In this document: piece by piece, positions 41,969-49,969 of the stretch | Layout of the letters: each line of letters begins with the position of its first letter | How positions within the stretch are numbered: the first letter of the stretch is position 1 | Assembly (NCBI GenBank): GCA_903913865.1 | Contig: CAIWMU010000015.1 | Span: forward strand, 1-49,969 | DNA from: an uncultured Verrucomicrobia subdivision 3 bacterium | Lineage (GTDB): Bacteria > Verrucomicrobiota > Verrucomicrobiia > Limisphaerales > UBA8199 | Length of the DNA stretch: 49,969 nt | Direction: 5' to 3' | Made by a program: the position numbers and the translations under genes | The notes under the pieces: model-generated | The model's database searches: none | What the model was told of the DNA's origin: nothing | The model's input: the letters and a program-made list of their open reading frames with translations, nothing else

Positions 41969-43414
41969 GTGAGCAAGACCCTTTTTCTAAGTCCGCCGTC
42001 CTTCGACGGCTTTGATGGCGGTGCGGGAGCCCGTTACCAGGCACGGCGCGAGGTGACGAGCTTCTGGTATCCCACCTGGCTGGCCCAACCCGCCGCTCTG
42101 GTGCCCAACAGCACTCTGATGGACTGCCCTCCTCACAATATCGATATTCGCGAGTGTCTGGAGCGGGCCAAGGCTTTCGATCATGTGATCATTAACACCA
42201 GCACACCCTCGTTGAAGAACGATTCCAAGGTGGCTGAGGCGATCAAGCAGAACCGGCCCGAAACGAAGATAGGCTTTGTAGGGGCCCACGCGGCGGTCCT
42301 GCCGACGGAAACCCTCAAGGCTTCATCCTCCATTGATTGGGTCGGGCGCAAGGAATTCGATTTTACCTGCAAGGAGGTTGCCGAAGGGAGGCCTCTGTCA
42401 ACGATCAGCGGGCTTTCCTACCGGGACACCGACGGGCGCATCCGGCACAACCCGGAGCGGGAGATGATTCAGGACATGGACTCCCTCCCCTGGGTGGCGG
42501 ATGTTTACAAGAGGGATCTCCAGATCGAGAAGTATTTCATCGGTTACCTGATGCACCCCTATGTCAGCCTCTACACGGGGCGCGGGTGCCCGGCCCAATG
42601 CACCTTCTGCCTCTGGCCCCAGACAATCGGCGGCCACAAATACCGGGTGAGATCCCCTCAGAATGTGGCGGACGAGATGGCTTACATGAAGAAGATCTTC
42701 CCCCAGGTGAAGGAGTTCTTTTTCGATGATGACACGTTCACTGCCAATCTGCCCCGTGCGCGTGAAATTGCCAAGAAGCTGGCGCCGCTGGGCCTGACCT
42801 GGAGTTGCAACAGCCGTGCCAATCTGGACTACGACACCATCAAGTCGTTCAAGGATTCCGGTCTTCGGCTTTTTCTGGTGGGATACGAAAGCGGCAATGA
42901 CGACATCCTCACCCGGATCAAAAAGGGTGTGACGATGGATGAAATGCGCCGTTTCACGACCTCCTGCCACAAGGCGGGCGTGGTGATTCACGGCACCTTT
43001 ATTCTCGGGTTGCCGGTGGAAACCCCGCAGAGCATCGAGAACACCATCCGCTTTGCCCAGGAGTTGGATGTGTTCAGCCTGCAAGTCTCACTTGCGGCGC
43101 CGTATCCCGGGACGGAGTTGTTCGAGATGGCGCGGCAGAACGGCTGGTTCACCAAGAAGGACAAGACCGACCTCGTTGAGTTGGATGGTTTCCAGCAAAG
43201 CGCCCTGGAATATCCCGGTCTGAGCAAGGATGAGATTTTTGAGGCGGTGGACCGTTTCTACCGGGCCTACTACCTCCGGCCGAAACCGATCCTTCGGATC
43301 ATCAAGACGATGCTTGAAGACAAGGATGTCATGGTGCGCCGTTGCCGCGAGGGTTACGAATTTTTCCGCAGTCTGCGTCAGCGCAAAGAGGATCTGGCCG
43401 CGATGCGCGGCTGA
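41969..43414 (+). CDS. hpnJ: HpnJ-type hopanoid-associated radical-SAM protein
   Basis: 481 aa. The protein family works late in hopanoid decoration, in formation of the cyclitol ether head group. The B12-binding-like N-terminal half opens SPPSFDGFDGGAGARYQARR, followed by the cluster motif GRGCPAQCTFCLWPQT, EFFFDDDTFTANLPRA and the C-terminal VSLAAPYPGTELFEMA. All of these match HpnJ. The GTG start has AGGAA 8 nt upstream. Directly downstream of hpnH with a 53-nt gap. The HpnG, HpnI and HpnK partners are not in the window. Confidence 0.88.
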   Translation: MSKTLFLSPPSFDGFDGGAGARYQARREVTSFWYPTWLAQPAALVPNSTLMDCPPHNIDIRECLERAKAFDHVIINTSTPSLKNDSKVAEAIKQNRPETKIGFVGAHAAVLPTETLKASSSIDWVGRKEFDFTCKEVAEGRPLSTISGLSYRDTDGRIRHNPEREMIQDMDSLPWVADVYKRDLQIEKYFIGYLMHPYVSLYTGRGCPAQCTFCLWPQTIGGHKYRVRSPQNVADEMAYMKKIFPQVKEFFFDDDTFTANLPRAREIAKKLAPLGLTWSCNSRANLDYDTIKSFKDSGLRLFLVGYESGNDDILTRIKKGVTMDEMRRFTTSCHKAGVVIHGTFILGLPVETPQSIENTIRFAQELDVFSLQVSLAAPYPGTELFEMARQNGWFTKKDKTDLVELDGFQQSALEYPGLSKDEIFEAVDRFYRAYYLRPKPILRIIKTMLEDKDVMVRRCREGYEFFRSLRQRKEDLAAMRG

Positions 43415-43444
43415 GAGATCCGGCTTGCTCAGTTCGTCGGGGCC

Positions 43445-44095
43445 TTAGAGGCCGCCAACGCCCATCCATCCGGCGATGATGCGCCAGGATGTACCGGTGA
43501 TCACCGCCAGTAATTGGCGGACGATCGGGATTTGCAGGACGAGGATCACAATGATGAATCCAAAGCGGGCGATCTTGTTGTAGGTCTCGTAGCTCATCCC
43601 CGTCAACACCCTCACCACCTGGGATCCATCCAGTGGAGGGATGGGAATGAGGTTGAAGAAGCAGAGGACAAGGCTCAGACGGGCCATGTTGCTGCACAAT
43701 TCCAGCGTGCTGGCCGAACCGGCCATCATTCCGATTTTCGCAATCCCCAACAGTAAAACCGCAAGCATCAGGTTCATCCACGGTCCCGCGAGCGTTACCA
43801 GAATATCGTCCAGTTTCTTGTTCCGCAGGTTCGCGGGGTTTACGGGCACCGGTTTGGCCCAGCCGACCAAAAACCGGCCGATCCCCGGGGAGAGGAAGAT
43901 CATTGCCAGAGGCAGGATCACCGTTCCCCAGAGATCCATGTGCGCGAGCGGATTCAGGGTCACCCGGCCCTGCAGGCGGGCTGTGTCATCCCCGCACTTC
44001 CAGGCCATCCAGGCGTGACCGAACTCGTGGAATGTGAGGAGCACCAGCAGGCCCAGATACAAGATCAGGCCGTCAATGAGTGATTTTGGATCCAT
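43445..44095 (-). CDS. M50 (site-2) family membrane metalloprotease
   Basis: 216 aa, the compact Rhomboid-sized form of the S2P family. HEFGH at about 23-27 is the zinc-binding HExxH in the first TM. IPIPPLDGS later in the protein supplies the third ligand Asp of the NPDG-like motif. Three to four TM spans (LILYLGLLVLLTF, ILVTLAGPWMNLMLAVLLLGI, FGFIIVILVLQI). It cleaves a membrane-embedded substrate such as an anti-sigma factor, but no partner is evident beside it. Convergent with hpnJ. Confidence 0.82.
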   Translation of the reverse strand: MDPKSLIDGLILYLGLLVLLTFHEFGHAWMAWKCGDDTARLQGRVTLNPLAHMDLWGTVILPLAMIFLSPGIGRFLVGWAKPVPVNPANLRNKKLDDILVTLAGPWMNLMLAVLLLGIAKIGMMAGSASTLELCSNMARLSLVLCFFNLIPIPPLDGSQVVRVLTGMSYETYNKIARFGFIIVILVLQIPIVRQLLAVITGTSWRIIAGWMGVGGL

Positions 44096-44262
44096 GGGCG
44101 GTTATGAACGGCGGGTTGCGATCCACGGCACACCGGTCCCTTTGGCCGGAAGTTTTGCCGGTTGGCGGCTGCCGACGGGGTTGAATGAATTCAGCGCGGG
44201 TCGCATCTGGAACGACCTTAGGCCAGGTCGGTCGATTCCGAAAGGTAAAAACGGCCGATGCA

Positions 44263-45678
44263 TCAGGGCGGCGGCTGGTGGATGCAGACGGTCTTGAGGT
44301 TCAAAAACTCGCGCAATCCGTGGCAGCCGAGTTCACGACCGTAGCCGGAGAGCTTGATACCCCCAAAGGGGATGCGGGGATCGGAAGCCACCATGCCGTT
44401 GACGAAGGCGGCGCCTGCCTCAATTCGTTCAATAAAGAGTTCCTGTTCTTCGGCATCATTCGACCAAAAGCTGGAGCCGAGACCGAACTCTGAATCGTTC
44501 GCCAGGTCAATCGCCTGATGGATGTCATTCACCGTGAACAACCCTGCCACGGGACCGAACAACTCTTCGGTTGCGGCCGGGGATCCCGGGGGGATGTCGC
44601 TCAGGACGGTGGGAGGATAAAACCAGCCCGCTCCTGAATGGACATGGCCACCCAGAAGGATTCTGGCCCCCATTGCGGCAGATTCGCGGACCTGCCGGTC
44701 CAGATCATCGCGCACGGCGGCGGTGGCCAGAGGGCCGATATCCGTGTTGGGGTCCATGGGGTCGCCCATGTTTAGGGCCGCCATGCGGGAAACGAAGAGC
44801 TCTTGAAACGGCTGGGCGATGTCCCGGTGCAGGATGAAGCGCTTGGCGGCGATGCAGGATTGTCCGTTGTTGAGGGTGCGGGCGCGGACGGCGGTTGCGG
44901 TGGCCCGGTTGAGATCGGCGCTGGGCATCACGATGAATGGATCGCTGCCGCCGAGTTCGAGCACTGTTTTTTTGATGTGGCGGCCGGCAAGGGCGGCCAC
45001 CTTGGATCCGGCATCCAGACTGCCGGTGAGGGTGGCCGCACGAATACGGCGATCCCCAATGATGCCCGCAACAGCCTCACTCCCGATGAGGAGAGTTTGG
45101 AATGCTCCCGGAGGAAAGCCGGCCTTGAGGAAAACGGATTCGATGGCGATTGCACATTGCGGGACGTTGGAGGCGTGCTTCAGCAGGCCGACATTCCCGG
45201 CCATCAGTGCGGGGGCTGCGAAGCGGAACACCTGCCAGAACGGGAAATTCCAGGGCATCACAGCGAGGATGGGGCCGAGTGGCTGGTGCCGGATGAAGCT
45301 GCGGGTGCCTTCGATGGCAACCTGTTCGTCCCGCAGGAAGGATTCCCCATGTTGGGCGTAAAAGCGGCAGGTCATGGCGCATTTGCGAACCTCCTGTCTG
45401 GCGGCGGTGATGGGTTTACCCATCTCAAGGGTCATCAGGGTGGCCAGTTCGGGTTCATCCCTTTCCAGCACCTCTGCAGCCCTGAGCAAAAGAGCGCTTC
45501 GATCCCCGGGCGGAACCATCCGCCACGATTTGAAGGTATGGAGGGATTGTGCCATCTTGGTCTCGACCGTGGCCGGGGAGTCCGTGGCAATCTCACGGAG
45601 CAGGTCGCCGGTTGCTGGATTCAGGCTGCGCATGGGTTTGGGGCCAAGGGAATGCATCTGGATGCCTTGTGGATTCAT
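44263..45678 (-). CDS. Succinate-semialdehyde dehydrogenase-like aldehyde dehydrogenase
   Basis: 471 aa, slightly short for the superfamily. Oxidises an aldehyde to acid with NAD(P)+. The N-terminal half carries the nucleotide segment VMPWNFPFWQVFR; catalytic Glu is in LELGGSDPF and catalytic Cys in NNGQSCIAAKR. The C-terminal TEELFGPVAGLFTV is typical of GabD/YneI-type succinate-semialdehyde enzymes. Start could be 45678 or Met16 (45633). No GABA pathway gene is next to it, so the substrate is not settled. Confidence 0.85.
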   Translation of the reverse strand: MNPQGIQMHSLGPKPMRSLNPATGDLLREIATDSPATVETKMAQSLHTFKSWRMVPPGDRSALLLRAAEVLERDEPELATLMTLEMGKPITAARQEVRKCAMTCRFYAQHGESFLRDEQVAIEGTRSFIRHQPLGPILAVMPWNFPFWQVFRFAAPALMAGNVGLLKHASNVPQCAIAIESVFLKAGFPPGAFQTLLIGSEAVAGIIGDRRIRAATLTGSLDAGSKVAALAGRHIKKTVLELGGSDPFIVMPSADLNRATATAVRARTLNNGQSCIAAKRFILHRDIAQPFQELFVSRMAALNMGDPMDPNTDIGPLATAAVRDDLDRQVRESAAMGARILLGGHVHSGAGWFYPPTVLSDIPPGSPAATEELFGPVAGLFTVNDIHQAIDLANDSEFGLGSSFWSNDAEEQELFIERIEAGAAFVNGMVASDPRIPFGGIKLSGYGRELGCHGLREFLNLKTVCIHQPPP

Positions 45679-45817
45679 AGCAAAGTTGAGTGTAGTGGCT
45701 GGTGCTGTGAATTCAACCCCTTGAATTTGGAGCCGGGTCGACCTGCGAGCCGGCTGGGTTTTGCAGAAGGGCAGTCCATGCTGGACGAATGGGACTTCTT
45801 TGGCTTAGATTCCCTTC

Positions 45818-46096
45818 GTGTCGAATGCTCCCAGAAACACAGGGCAGGGTTCCGCCAAAGACGCACCCGTGCGGTTTGAAGAGGCGCTGAAGAAGCTGGA
45901 AACCATCGTTGAAGCGATGGAATCGTCTGAAATGCCTTTGGATACCCTGCTTGCAAAGTATGAGGAAGGCGCGAAGCTTGTGCAGGTTTGCCAGAGCCGT
46001 TTGGCTGAGGCGGAACTCAAGATTCAGCGTCTGGAGCAGACGTCTGCCGGTGAATTGAAATTGGAAAGGATGTCGCCGGAGGCTTCGGAAGATTAG
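45818..46096 (+). CDS. xseB: Exodeoxyribonuclease VII small subunit
   Basis: 92 aa from a GTG start. Small helical subunit that binds XseA to form the single-strand-specific nuclease exonuclease VII. The diagnostic VRFEEALKKLETIVEAMES (about 18-36) and the following YEEGAKLVQVCQSRLAEAE are present. dxs starts 2 nt after its stop, the common xseB-dxs arrangement, here without an ispA between. XseA is not in the window. Confidence 0.92.
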   Translation: MSNAPRNTGQGSAKDAPVRFEEALKKLETIVEAMESSEMPLDTLLAKYEEGAKLVQVCQSRLAEAELKIQRLEQTSAGELKLERMSPEASED

Positions 46097-46098
46097 AT

Positions 46099-48078
46099 AT
46101 GAACGGATACCTCGATATGGTGGGACAGCCTGGTCAGGTCAAGAAATTGACTCCGGACCAGTTGTTGATCCTTGCCCAGGAAGTTCGGCAGGAGTTGATT
46201 ACCAAGCTTGCGAGGAATGGAGGGCATTTGGGTCCCAACCTTGGGGTGGTGGAGTTGACCATTGCCCTGCACGCCGTTTTCGACACCCCCCGGGACAAGT
46301 TCATCTGGGATGTGAGCCACCAGTGCTATGTGCACAAGCTGCTGACCGGGCGACGGGATCGTTTTCATACCATCCGGAGCACCAACGGGCTTTGCGGATT
46401 CGCACTCCGGAGTGAGAGTGAGCACGACTGCTACGGGGCCGCACACGCGGGCACCGCACTTTCGGCCGCCCTTGGAATTTGTGCCGGGCGCGATCAGAAG
46501 GGTGGTTCCGAGCACGTTATCTCGATTTTTGGGGATGCGGCGCTGACCAACGGCATTTCCTTCGAGGCGATGAACAACATCGCCCACACGACGAAGCGCT
46601 TCATTGGAATTCTGAACGACAATGAGTGGAGCATCGCCAAGAACGTCGGGGCGATTTCCAATTACCTGAGCAAGCTGATCACAAATCCCTCCTACAACAA
46701 GCTTGCACGGGATTTTGAGAAGTTCCTGAGGTGCCTGCCGAAGGGGGAACTTGCCCTGAAACTGGCCCACAAGGCTGAGGAGGGGTTCAAGGGGGCGATC
46801 ACCGAGGTCGGGTTGCACCCGGCACAGACAGCGGCACAAGCGGATGGTCGCGGTGGCTACGGCAGTAGCCTGATCTTTGAGGAAATGGGGATCCGGTATC
46901 TTGGGCCCATTGACGGGCATGACCTGCCCCTGCTGATGAGCACGCTGGAATTTGCCAAGACCTGCGATCACCCGATCGTCATCCATGTGTTGACGAAAAA
47001 GGGGAAGGGGTTTGAGGCGGCACTCAACAATCCTGAAAAATTTCATGGCCTCGGGCCTTATGATGCGGCCACGGGAGCAACCATACCGGTGCAGTCCGGC
47101 ACACCTCCGAACTGGCAGGATGTGTTTGGCCACGCCCTGGTGAGGCTGTGTCAGAAGGATGAATCGGTGGTGGGTATCACCGCCGCGATGCCAAGTGGAA
47201 CCAGCCTGAAGATTCTGGAAAAGGCCATGCCCCAGCGCTACTACGATGTGGGCATTGCCGAGGAGCACGCCGTCATTTTCGCCTGCGGCATGGCCACGAT
47301 GGGCTACCGCCCGGTCTGCGCGATCTATTCGACCTTCCTCCAGCGTGCATACGATTGCATCGTGCATGATGCGGCGTTGCAGGAACTGCCGGTGATCTTC
47401 TGCATGGATCGCGCCGGCCTCTCAGCGCAGGACGGTCCCACCCATCACGGGTTGTTCGATATCTCATACCTGAGGCATGTGCCAAACTGCATCCTCATGG
47501 CTCCCAAGGATGAGGATGAGCTGGTGGACATGATGTTCACCGCCACGCGCCAGAAGCATCCCAGTTTCATCCGCTATCCCCGGGGTCCTGCGGAAGGGGT
47601 TCCCGTCAAGGCGCAGCCCGCCCTGCTGGAAGTGGGCAAGGCAGAGGTATTGCGCGAATTCTCAGGCACGGGTGGCCGCAAGGTGGTCCTGTTTGGCCTG
47701 GGGAACCTTTGCGGCATGGCCCGCCAGGCGGCATCCGCCCTCGCGGCGGAGGGTTTCGATGTGGCCGTGATCAACCCACGCTTTGCGAAGCCCCTCGATA
47801 CAACCGTCACGGAATCCTATGCACGCGCTGCCGATGTGATCGTCACGCTGGAGGATCATGCGATTGTCGGCGGATATGGAAGCGCGGTGCTCGAGTTCCT
47901 CAACCAGAAGCGCATTTTGAAACCGGTGTTGCATATTGGCTGGCCGGACCGGTTCATTGAACATGCCACCACGGTGGATGACCTACGCAGGAAGTATGGC
48001 CTCACGGTGGAGCATATCCTCGCCGGTGTTCGTGCCGAGGTGGCAAATGCCGGTGAACAGGGCCAATTCGTCCAATGA
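46099..48078 (+). CDS. dxs: 1-deoxy-D-xylulose-5-phosphate synthase
   Basis: 659 aa, a little longer than the usual 620-640. First and controlling enzyme of the MEP isoprenoid pathway, thiamine-diphosphate dependent, joining pyruvate and glyceraldehyde 3-phosphate in the cytoplasm. Visible motifs: GHLGPNLGVVELTIAL and FIWDVSHQCYVHKLLTGRRD in the N-terminal third, the TPP-binding GDAALTNGISFEAMNN, GPIDGHDLPLL, the catalytic Glu in GIAEEHAVIFACG, and DRAGLSAQDGPTHHG. The adjoining xseB gene ends 2 nt upstream. With ispE it supplies isoprenoid precursors to the nearby hopanoid genes. Confidence 0.95.
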   Translation: MNGYLDMVGQPGQVKKLTPDQLLILAQEVRQELITKLARNGGHLGPNLGVVELTIALHAVFDTPRDKFIWDVSHQCYVHKLLTGRRDRFHTIRSTNGLCGFALRSESEHDCYGAAHAGTALSAALGICAGRDQKGGSEHVISIFGDAALTNGISFEAMNNIAHTTKRFIGILNDNEWSIAKNVGAISNYLSKLITNPSYNKLARDFEKFLRCLPKGELALKLAHKAEEGFKGAITEVGLHPAQTAAQADGRGGYGSSLIFEEMGIRYLGPIDGHDLPLLMSTLEFAKTCDHPIVIHVLTKKGKGFEAALNNPEKFHGLGPYDAATGATIPVQSGTPPNWQDVFGHALVRLCQKDESVVGITAAMPSGTSLKILEKAMPQRYYDVGIAEEHAVIFACGMATMGYRPVCAIYSTFLQRAYDCIVHDAALQELPVIFCMDRAGLSAQDGPTHHGLFDISYLRHVPNCILMAPKDEDELVDMMFTATRQKHPSFIRYPRGPAEGVPVKAQPALLEVGKAEVLREFSGTGGRKVVLFGLGNLCGMARQAASALAAEGFDVAVINPRFAKPLDTTVTESYARAADVIVTLEDHAIVGGYGSAVLEFLNQKRILKPVLHIGWPDRFIEHATTVDDLRRKYGLTVEHILAGVRAEVANAGEQGQFVQ

Positions 48079-48131
48079 TCGAAAACTTTCCCGGGATGAC
48101 CCGTTTTTTAACACTATAACCACAAACTACA

Positions 48132-49448
48132 ATGGCATATAAAGACATCACTCCGCCCGCGGGCGGCAAAATCTCAGTGCAAGGCGGGAAGCTTCAGGTT
48201 CCCGAGAATCCCATCCTTCCGTTCATCCGGGGCGATGGCACAGGTCCTGACATCTGGGCCGCAAGCGTGCGCGTATTTGACGCCGCAGTTGCGAAGGCCT
48301 ACGGCGGCAAGCGCAAGGTTTCCTGGTTTGAAGTGTTCGCCGGGGAGGCCGCCAAAAACAAGTTCGACAACTGGCTGCCGGATGACACCGTCGCCGCATT
48401 CCAGGAGTATCTCGTCGGCATCAAGGGGCCGCTCACAACTCCCGTTGGCGGGGGCATCCGTTCCCTGAATGTGGCCCTGCGCCAGATGCTGGACCTCTAC
48501 GTCTGCCTGCGTCCCGTGCAATATTTTCGCGGCGTGCCGAGCCCGGTGAAGCGTCCGGAAAAGGTCAACATGGTGATCTTCCGCGAAAACACCGAGGACA
48601 TCTATGCCGGCATCGAATACGCCGCAGGGACACCCCAGGCCCAGGCTTTGCTGGATTTCATTGCGCAGCAGGCCCCGAAGGACTTCTCAAAAATCCGGTT
48701 CAACACCCAGTCAAAGTCTGAGGAGTTCTGGAAGTCGGTTGGCGTCGAAGGGATGAATAACGACGTGCAGGTTGGCATCGGGGTCAAGCCCGTAAGCTAT
48801 TCCGGCAGCGTGCGGTTGATCCACAGCGCGATCTCCTATGCGATCACCAGCGGTCGCAAGAGTGTTACCCTCGTCCACAAGGGCAACATCATGAAATATA
48901 CCGAGGGAGCCTTCCGGGATTGGGGTTACCAGACCGCGAAGCAGTTCTTCGGCGCAGTCGAGATCGATGGGGGTCCTTGGTGCCGCATTCCCGAGGGCAA
49001 GCCCGGTGCGGGTCTGGTGATCAAGGATGCCATCGCGGACATCACCCTTCAGCAGGTGCTCACCCGCCCGGAGGATTTTGATGTCATCGCCACCCTGAAC
49101 CTGAACGGCGATTACCTCAGCGATGCCCTTGCCGCGCAGGTCGGAGGCATCGGCATCGCTCCGGGGGGTAATATCAACTACGTCTCAGGTCACGCCATCT
49201 TCGAAGCCACCCACGGCACAGCTCCCAAGTATGCGAATCTGGACCGTGTGAACCCCGGCAGCGTGGTTCTCAGCGGCGAAATGATGTTCCGCTATCTCGG
49301 CTGGGTTGAGGCTGCGGATCTGATCCTCAAGGGATTGGATGGTGCCATCGCTTCCAAGCGGGTCACCTATGACTTCGCCCGCCTCATGGAAGGCGCCACC
49401 GAGATCAAGTGCTCGGCGTTCGGGGATAATATCATCGCCCACATGTAA
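48132..49448 (+). CDS. icd: NADP-dependent isocitrate dehydrogenase
   Basis: 438 aa, a little longer than E. coli Icd. TCA-cycle enzyme oxidising isocitrate to 2-oxoglutarate. [13 protein letters not shown] is the N-terminal substrate loop, [17 protein letters not shown] has the phosphorylatable-type Ser and isocitrate-binding Arg/Asn, and the second half has [20 protein letters not shown] and [10 protein letters not shown], whose Lys-Tyr is the NADP-binding pair. It begins 53 nt after dxs and has its own terminator. A weak short hairpin with T6 (about 48092-48108) lies between dxs and this gene. Confidence 0.95.
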   Translation: MAYKDITPPAGGKISVQGGKLQVPENPILPFIRGDGTGPDIWAASVRVFDAAVAKAYGGKRKVSWFEVFAGEAAKNKFDNWLPDDTVAAFQEYLVGIKGPLTTPVGGGIRSLNVALRQMLDLYVCLRPVQYFRGVPSPVKRPEKVNMVIFRENTEDIYAGIEYAAGTPQAQALLDFIAQQAPKDFSKIRFNTQSKSEEFWKSVGVEGMNNDVQVGIGVKPVSYSGSVRLIHSAISYAITSGRKSVTLVHKGNIMKYTEGAFRDWGYQTAKQFFGAVEIDGGPWCRIPEGKPGAGLVIKDAIADITLQQVLTRPEDFDVIATLNLNGDYLSDALAAQVGGIGIAPGGNINYVSGHAIFEATHGTAPKYANLDRVNPGSVVLSGEMMFRYLGWVEAADLILKGLDGAIASKRVTYDFARLMEGATEIKCSAFGDNIIAHM

Positions 49449-49505
49449 TGTGAGATGAGGCTGCCGGGTGCATCTGCCCGGCGGCTTCTGCAGGACTTCA
49501 CTCCA

Positions 49506-49550
49506 GGGCCCGGAATTGGTTGATCCCAGTTCCGGGCCCTTTTCTTTTTC
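49506..49550 (+). terminator. Intrinsic terminator of icd
   Basis: GGGCCCGGAATTGG (49506-49519) with CCAGTTCCGGGCCC (49526-49539), 14 bp with one G-U pair and loop TTGATC, then TTTTCTTTTTC. Confidence 0.92.
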
Positions 49551-49697
49551 TGCGGGCTTCCTAAATGTGGATATATCTCGGAAGTGGTCCGGGTAATCTA
49601 AACAGGAGTATGCAATCCTCCAGCCGGGAGGGCGGTGATCCTCGCCGGGGGGTATTAAAGAAACTTCATTTTCGATATCTGCCCGGAAAGTAGGAAT

Positions 49698-49825
49698 GGC
49701 TGTTCCGAATCTAAACAGCCACCGTGGGAGAAAGGCTGCGATGCAAGGGCTGATGCATCAGGGCGTCCGCTGCAGGACGGTCCTGTCTCGAGGCATCCAG
49801 CCAGTCACCGTTGAAGCTGCCACGG
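49698..49825. ncRNA. Candidate structured RNA of unknown class
   Basis: Nested stems: hairpin GGCTGTT/AACAGCC (49698-49704, 49714-49720); outer helix CCGTGG/CCACGG (49722-49727, 49820-49825); inner 10-bp helix GGCTG-c-GATGC (49734-49744) with GCATCCAGCC (49793-49802); and inside it CGTCC/GGACG (49764-49768, 49775-49779) or the alternative CAGGAC-g-GTCCTG (49773-49785). CTGATGCATCAG (49750-49761) is palindromic. It matches no riboswitch, RNase P, tmRNA or SRP RNA pattern I know. Strand unknown; could also be part of a mobile element. Confidence 0.3.
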
Positions 49826-49969
49826 GAAGAATCATGATCCACCGCTTAACCCGACTTTCGCACGACCCTCGTTAAGTTGTTGATGATCAGGCCTCGAAAT
49901 ATTTAGGCACTACAAAGTCGTTGTGGTTTGGACTTCCAATTTTGTCTTTGGAAGGTCCTTCCAGTTCAC

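Larger units (their letters stand above)
49449..49969. other. Terminal non-coding region after icd
   Basis: Contains a GC-rich hairpin (49460-49468 with 49477-49485, one G-U pair), the icd terminator, and then about 420 bases with no convincing gene but marked base-pairing potential (49698-49825). The last 120 bases carry CTTAAC/GTTAAG arms (49845-49850, 49871-49876) around TTTCGCACGACCC, reminiscent of some IS ends. Confidence 0.5.

Noticed and set aside
48092-48108. Terminator between dxs and icd (CGGG-ATGA-CCCG followed by T6)
   Set aside because: The stem is only 4 bp; it is mentioned with icd but not called as a terminator.
49698-49840. 44-codon open frame on the minus strand (VDHDSSRGSFNGDWL...)
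   Set aside because: Short, GTG start, no ribosome site, bounded closely by stops and coincident with the strongly base-paired segment; not enough to call a gene.

Overview
The window looks like a chromosomal segment of a Verrucomicrobiota bacterium (high GC, weak Shine-Dalgarno sites, frequent GTG/TTG starts). Pointers are a TIGR04073-type exosortase-associated lipoprotein, a giant secreted LamG/Ig-like repeat protein, a short 'QLWQMKD' conserved protein, and YfhO-type and large membrane-anchored proteins I associate with that phylum. The assignment is inferred from gene families; there is no rRNA or tRNA to test it. Base 1 coincides with the terminal inverted repeat of an insertion sequence, so the left edge is probably a contig break at a multicopy element.

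Layout. 1-1738: IS4-superfamily insertion sequence with a small AbrB-like ORF overlapping the transposase at an A8 slippery run. 2136-9297: copper-handling block of a Tat-exported multicopper oxidase, a CusB-like adaptor carrying extra metal-binding domains, and a CusA-like RND pump, with no outer-membrane channel gene. 9528-13652: orphan sensor kinase with about six PAS domains. 14153-18148 (minus): very large secreted fusion of plastocyanin-like cupredoxin, Ig-like, glucose/sorbosone dehydrogenase, TIGR03118 and two CHRD domains, facing the kinase across a strong bidirectional terminator. 18714-20809: sugar-nucleotide reductase plus DegT aminotransferase. 20990-24345: two small proteins, then an ECF sigma factor operon with a one-TM candidate anti-sigma factor and a 541-aa membrane protein. 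24365-26771: glycosyltransferase, a protein of unknown function, and a Cys/Lys-rich secreted peptide. 26996-32725 (minus): 1909-aa LamG/Ig repeat protein with a nearly identical internal duplication.

33021-38722 is an envelope-glycan region (two GT2 glycosyltransferases, a methyltransferase, a YfhO-like membrane protein). 38849-43414 holds the TIGR04073 lipoprotein, ispE, a tiny lipoprotein, and the hopanoid radical-SAM genes hpnH and hpnJ. Then follow an M50 protease and a succinate-semialdehyde-type dehydrogenase (both minus), xseB-dxs, and NADP-dependent isocitrate dehydrogenase with a canonical terminator. The last 420 bases have no convincing gene but fold into a nested multi-stem structure.

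How it fits together: ispE and dxs (MEP isoprenoid pathway) lie within 10 kb of hpnH/hpnJ, which elaborate hopanoid side chains, so 39-48 kb is a membrane-lipid neighbourhood, although no squalene-hopene cyclase is present. The copper efflux block and the cupredoxin fusion suggest an envelope adapted to copper. I saw no CRISPR array, prophage, known defence system or tRNA. The most unusual items are the cupredoxin-dehydrogenase-CHRD fusion, the CusB with a C-terminal YHS domain, the candidate frameshifted transposase, the ispE start abutting a terminator, and the structured 3' tail.
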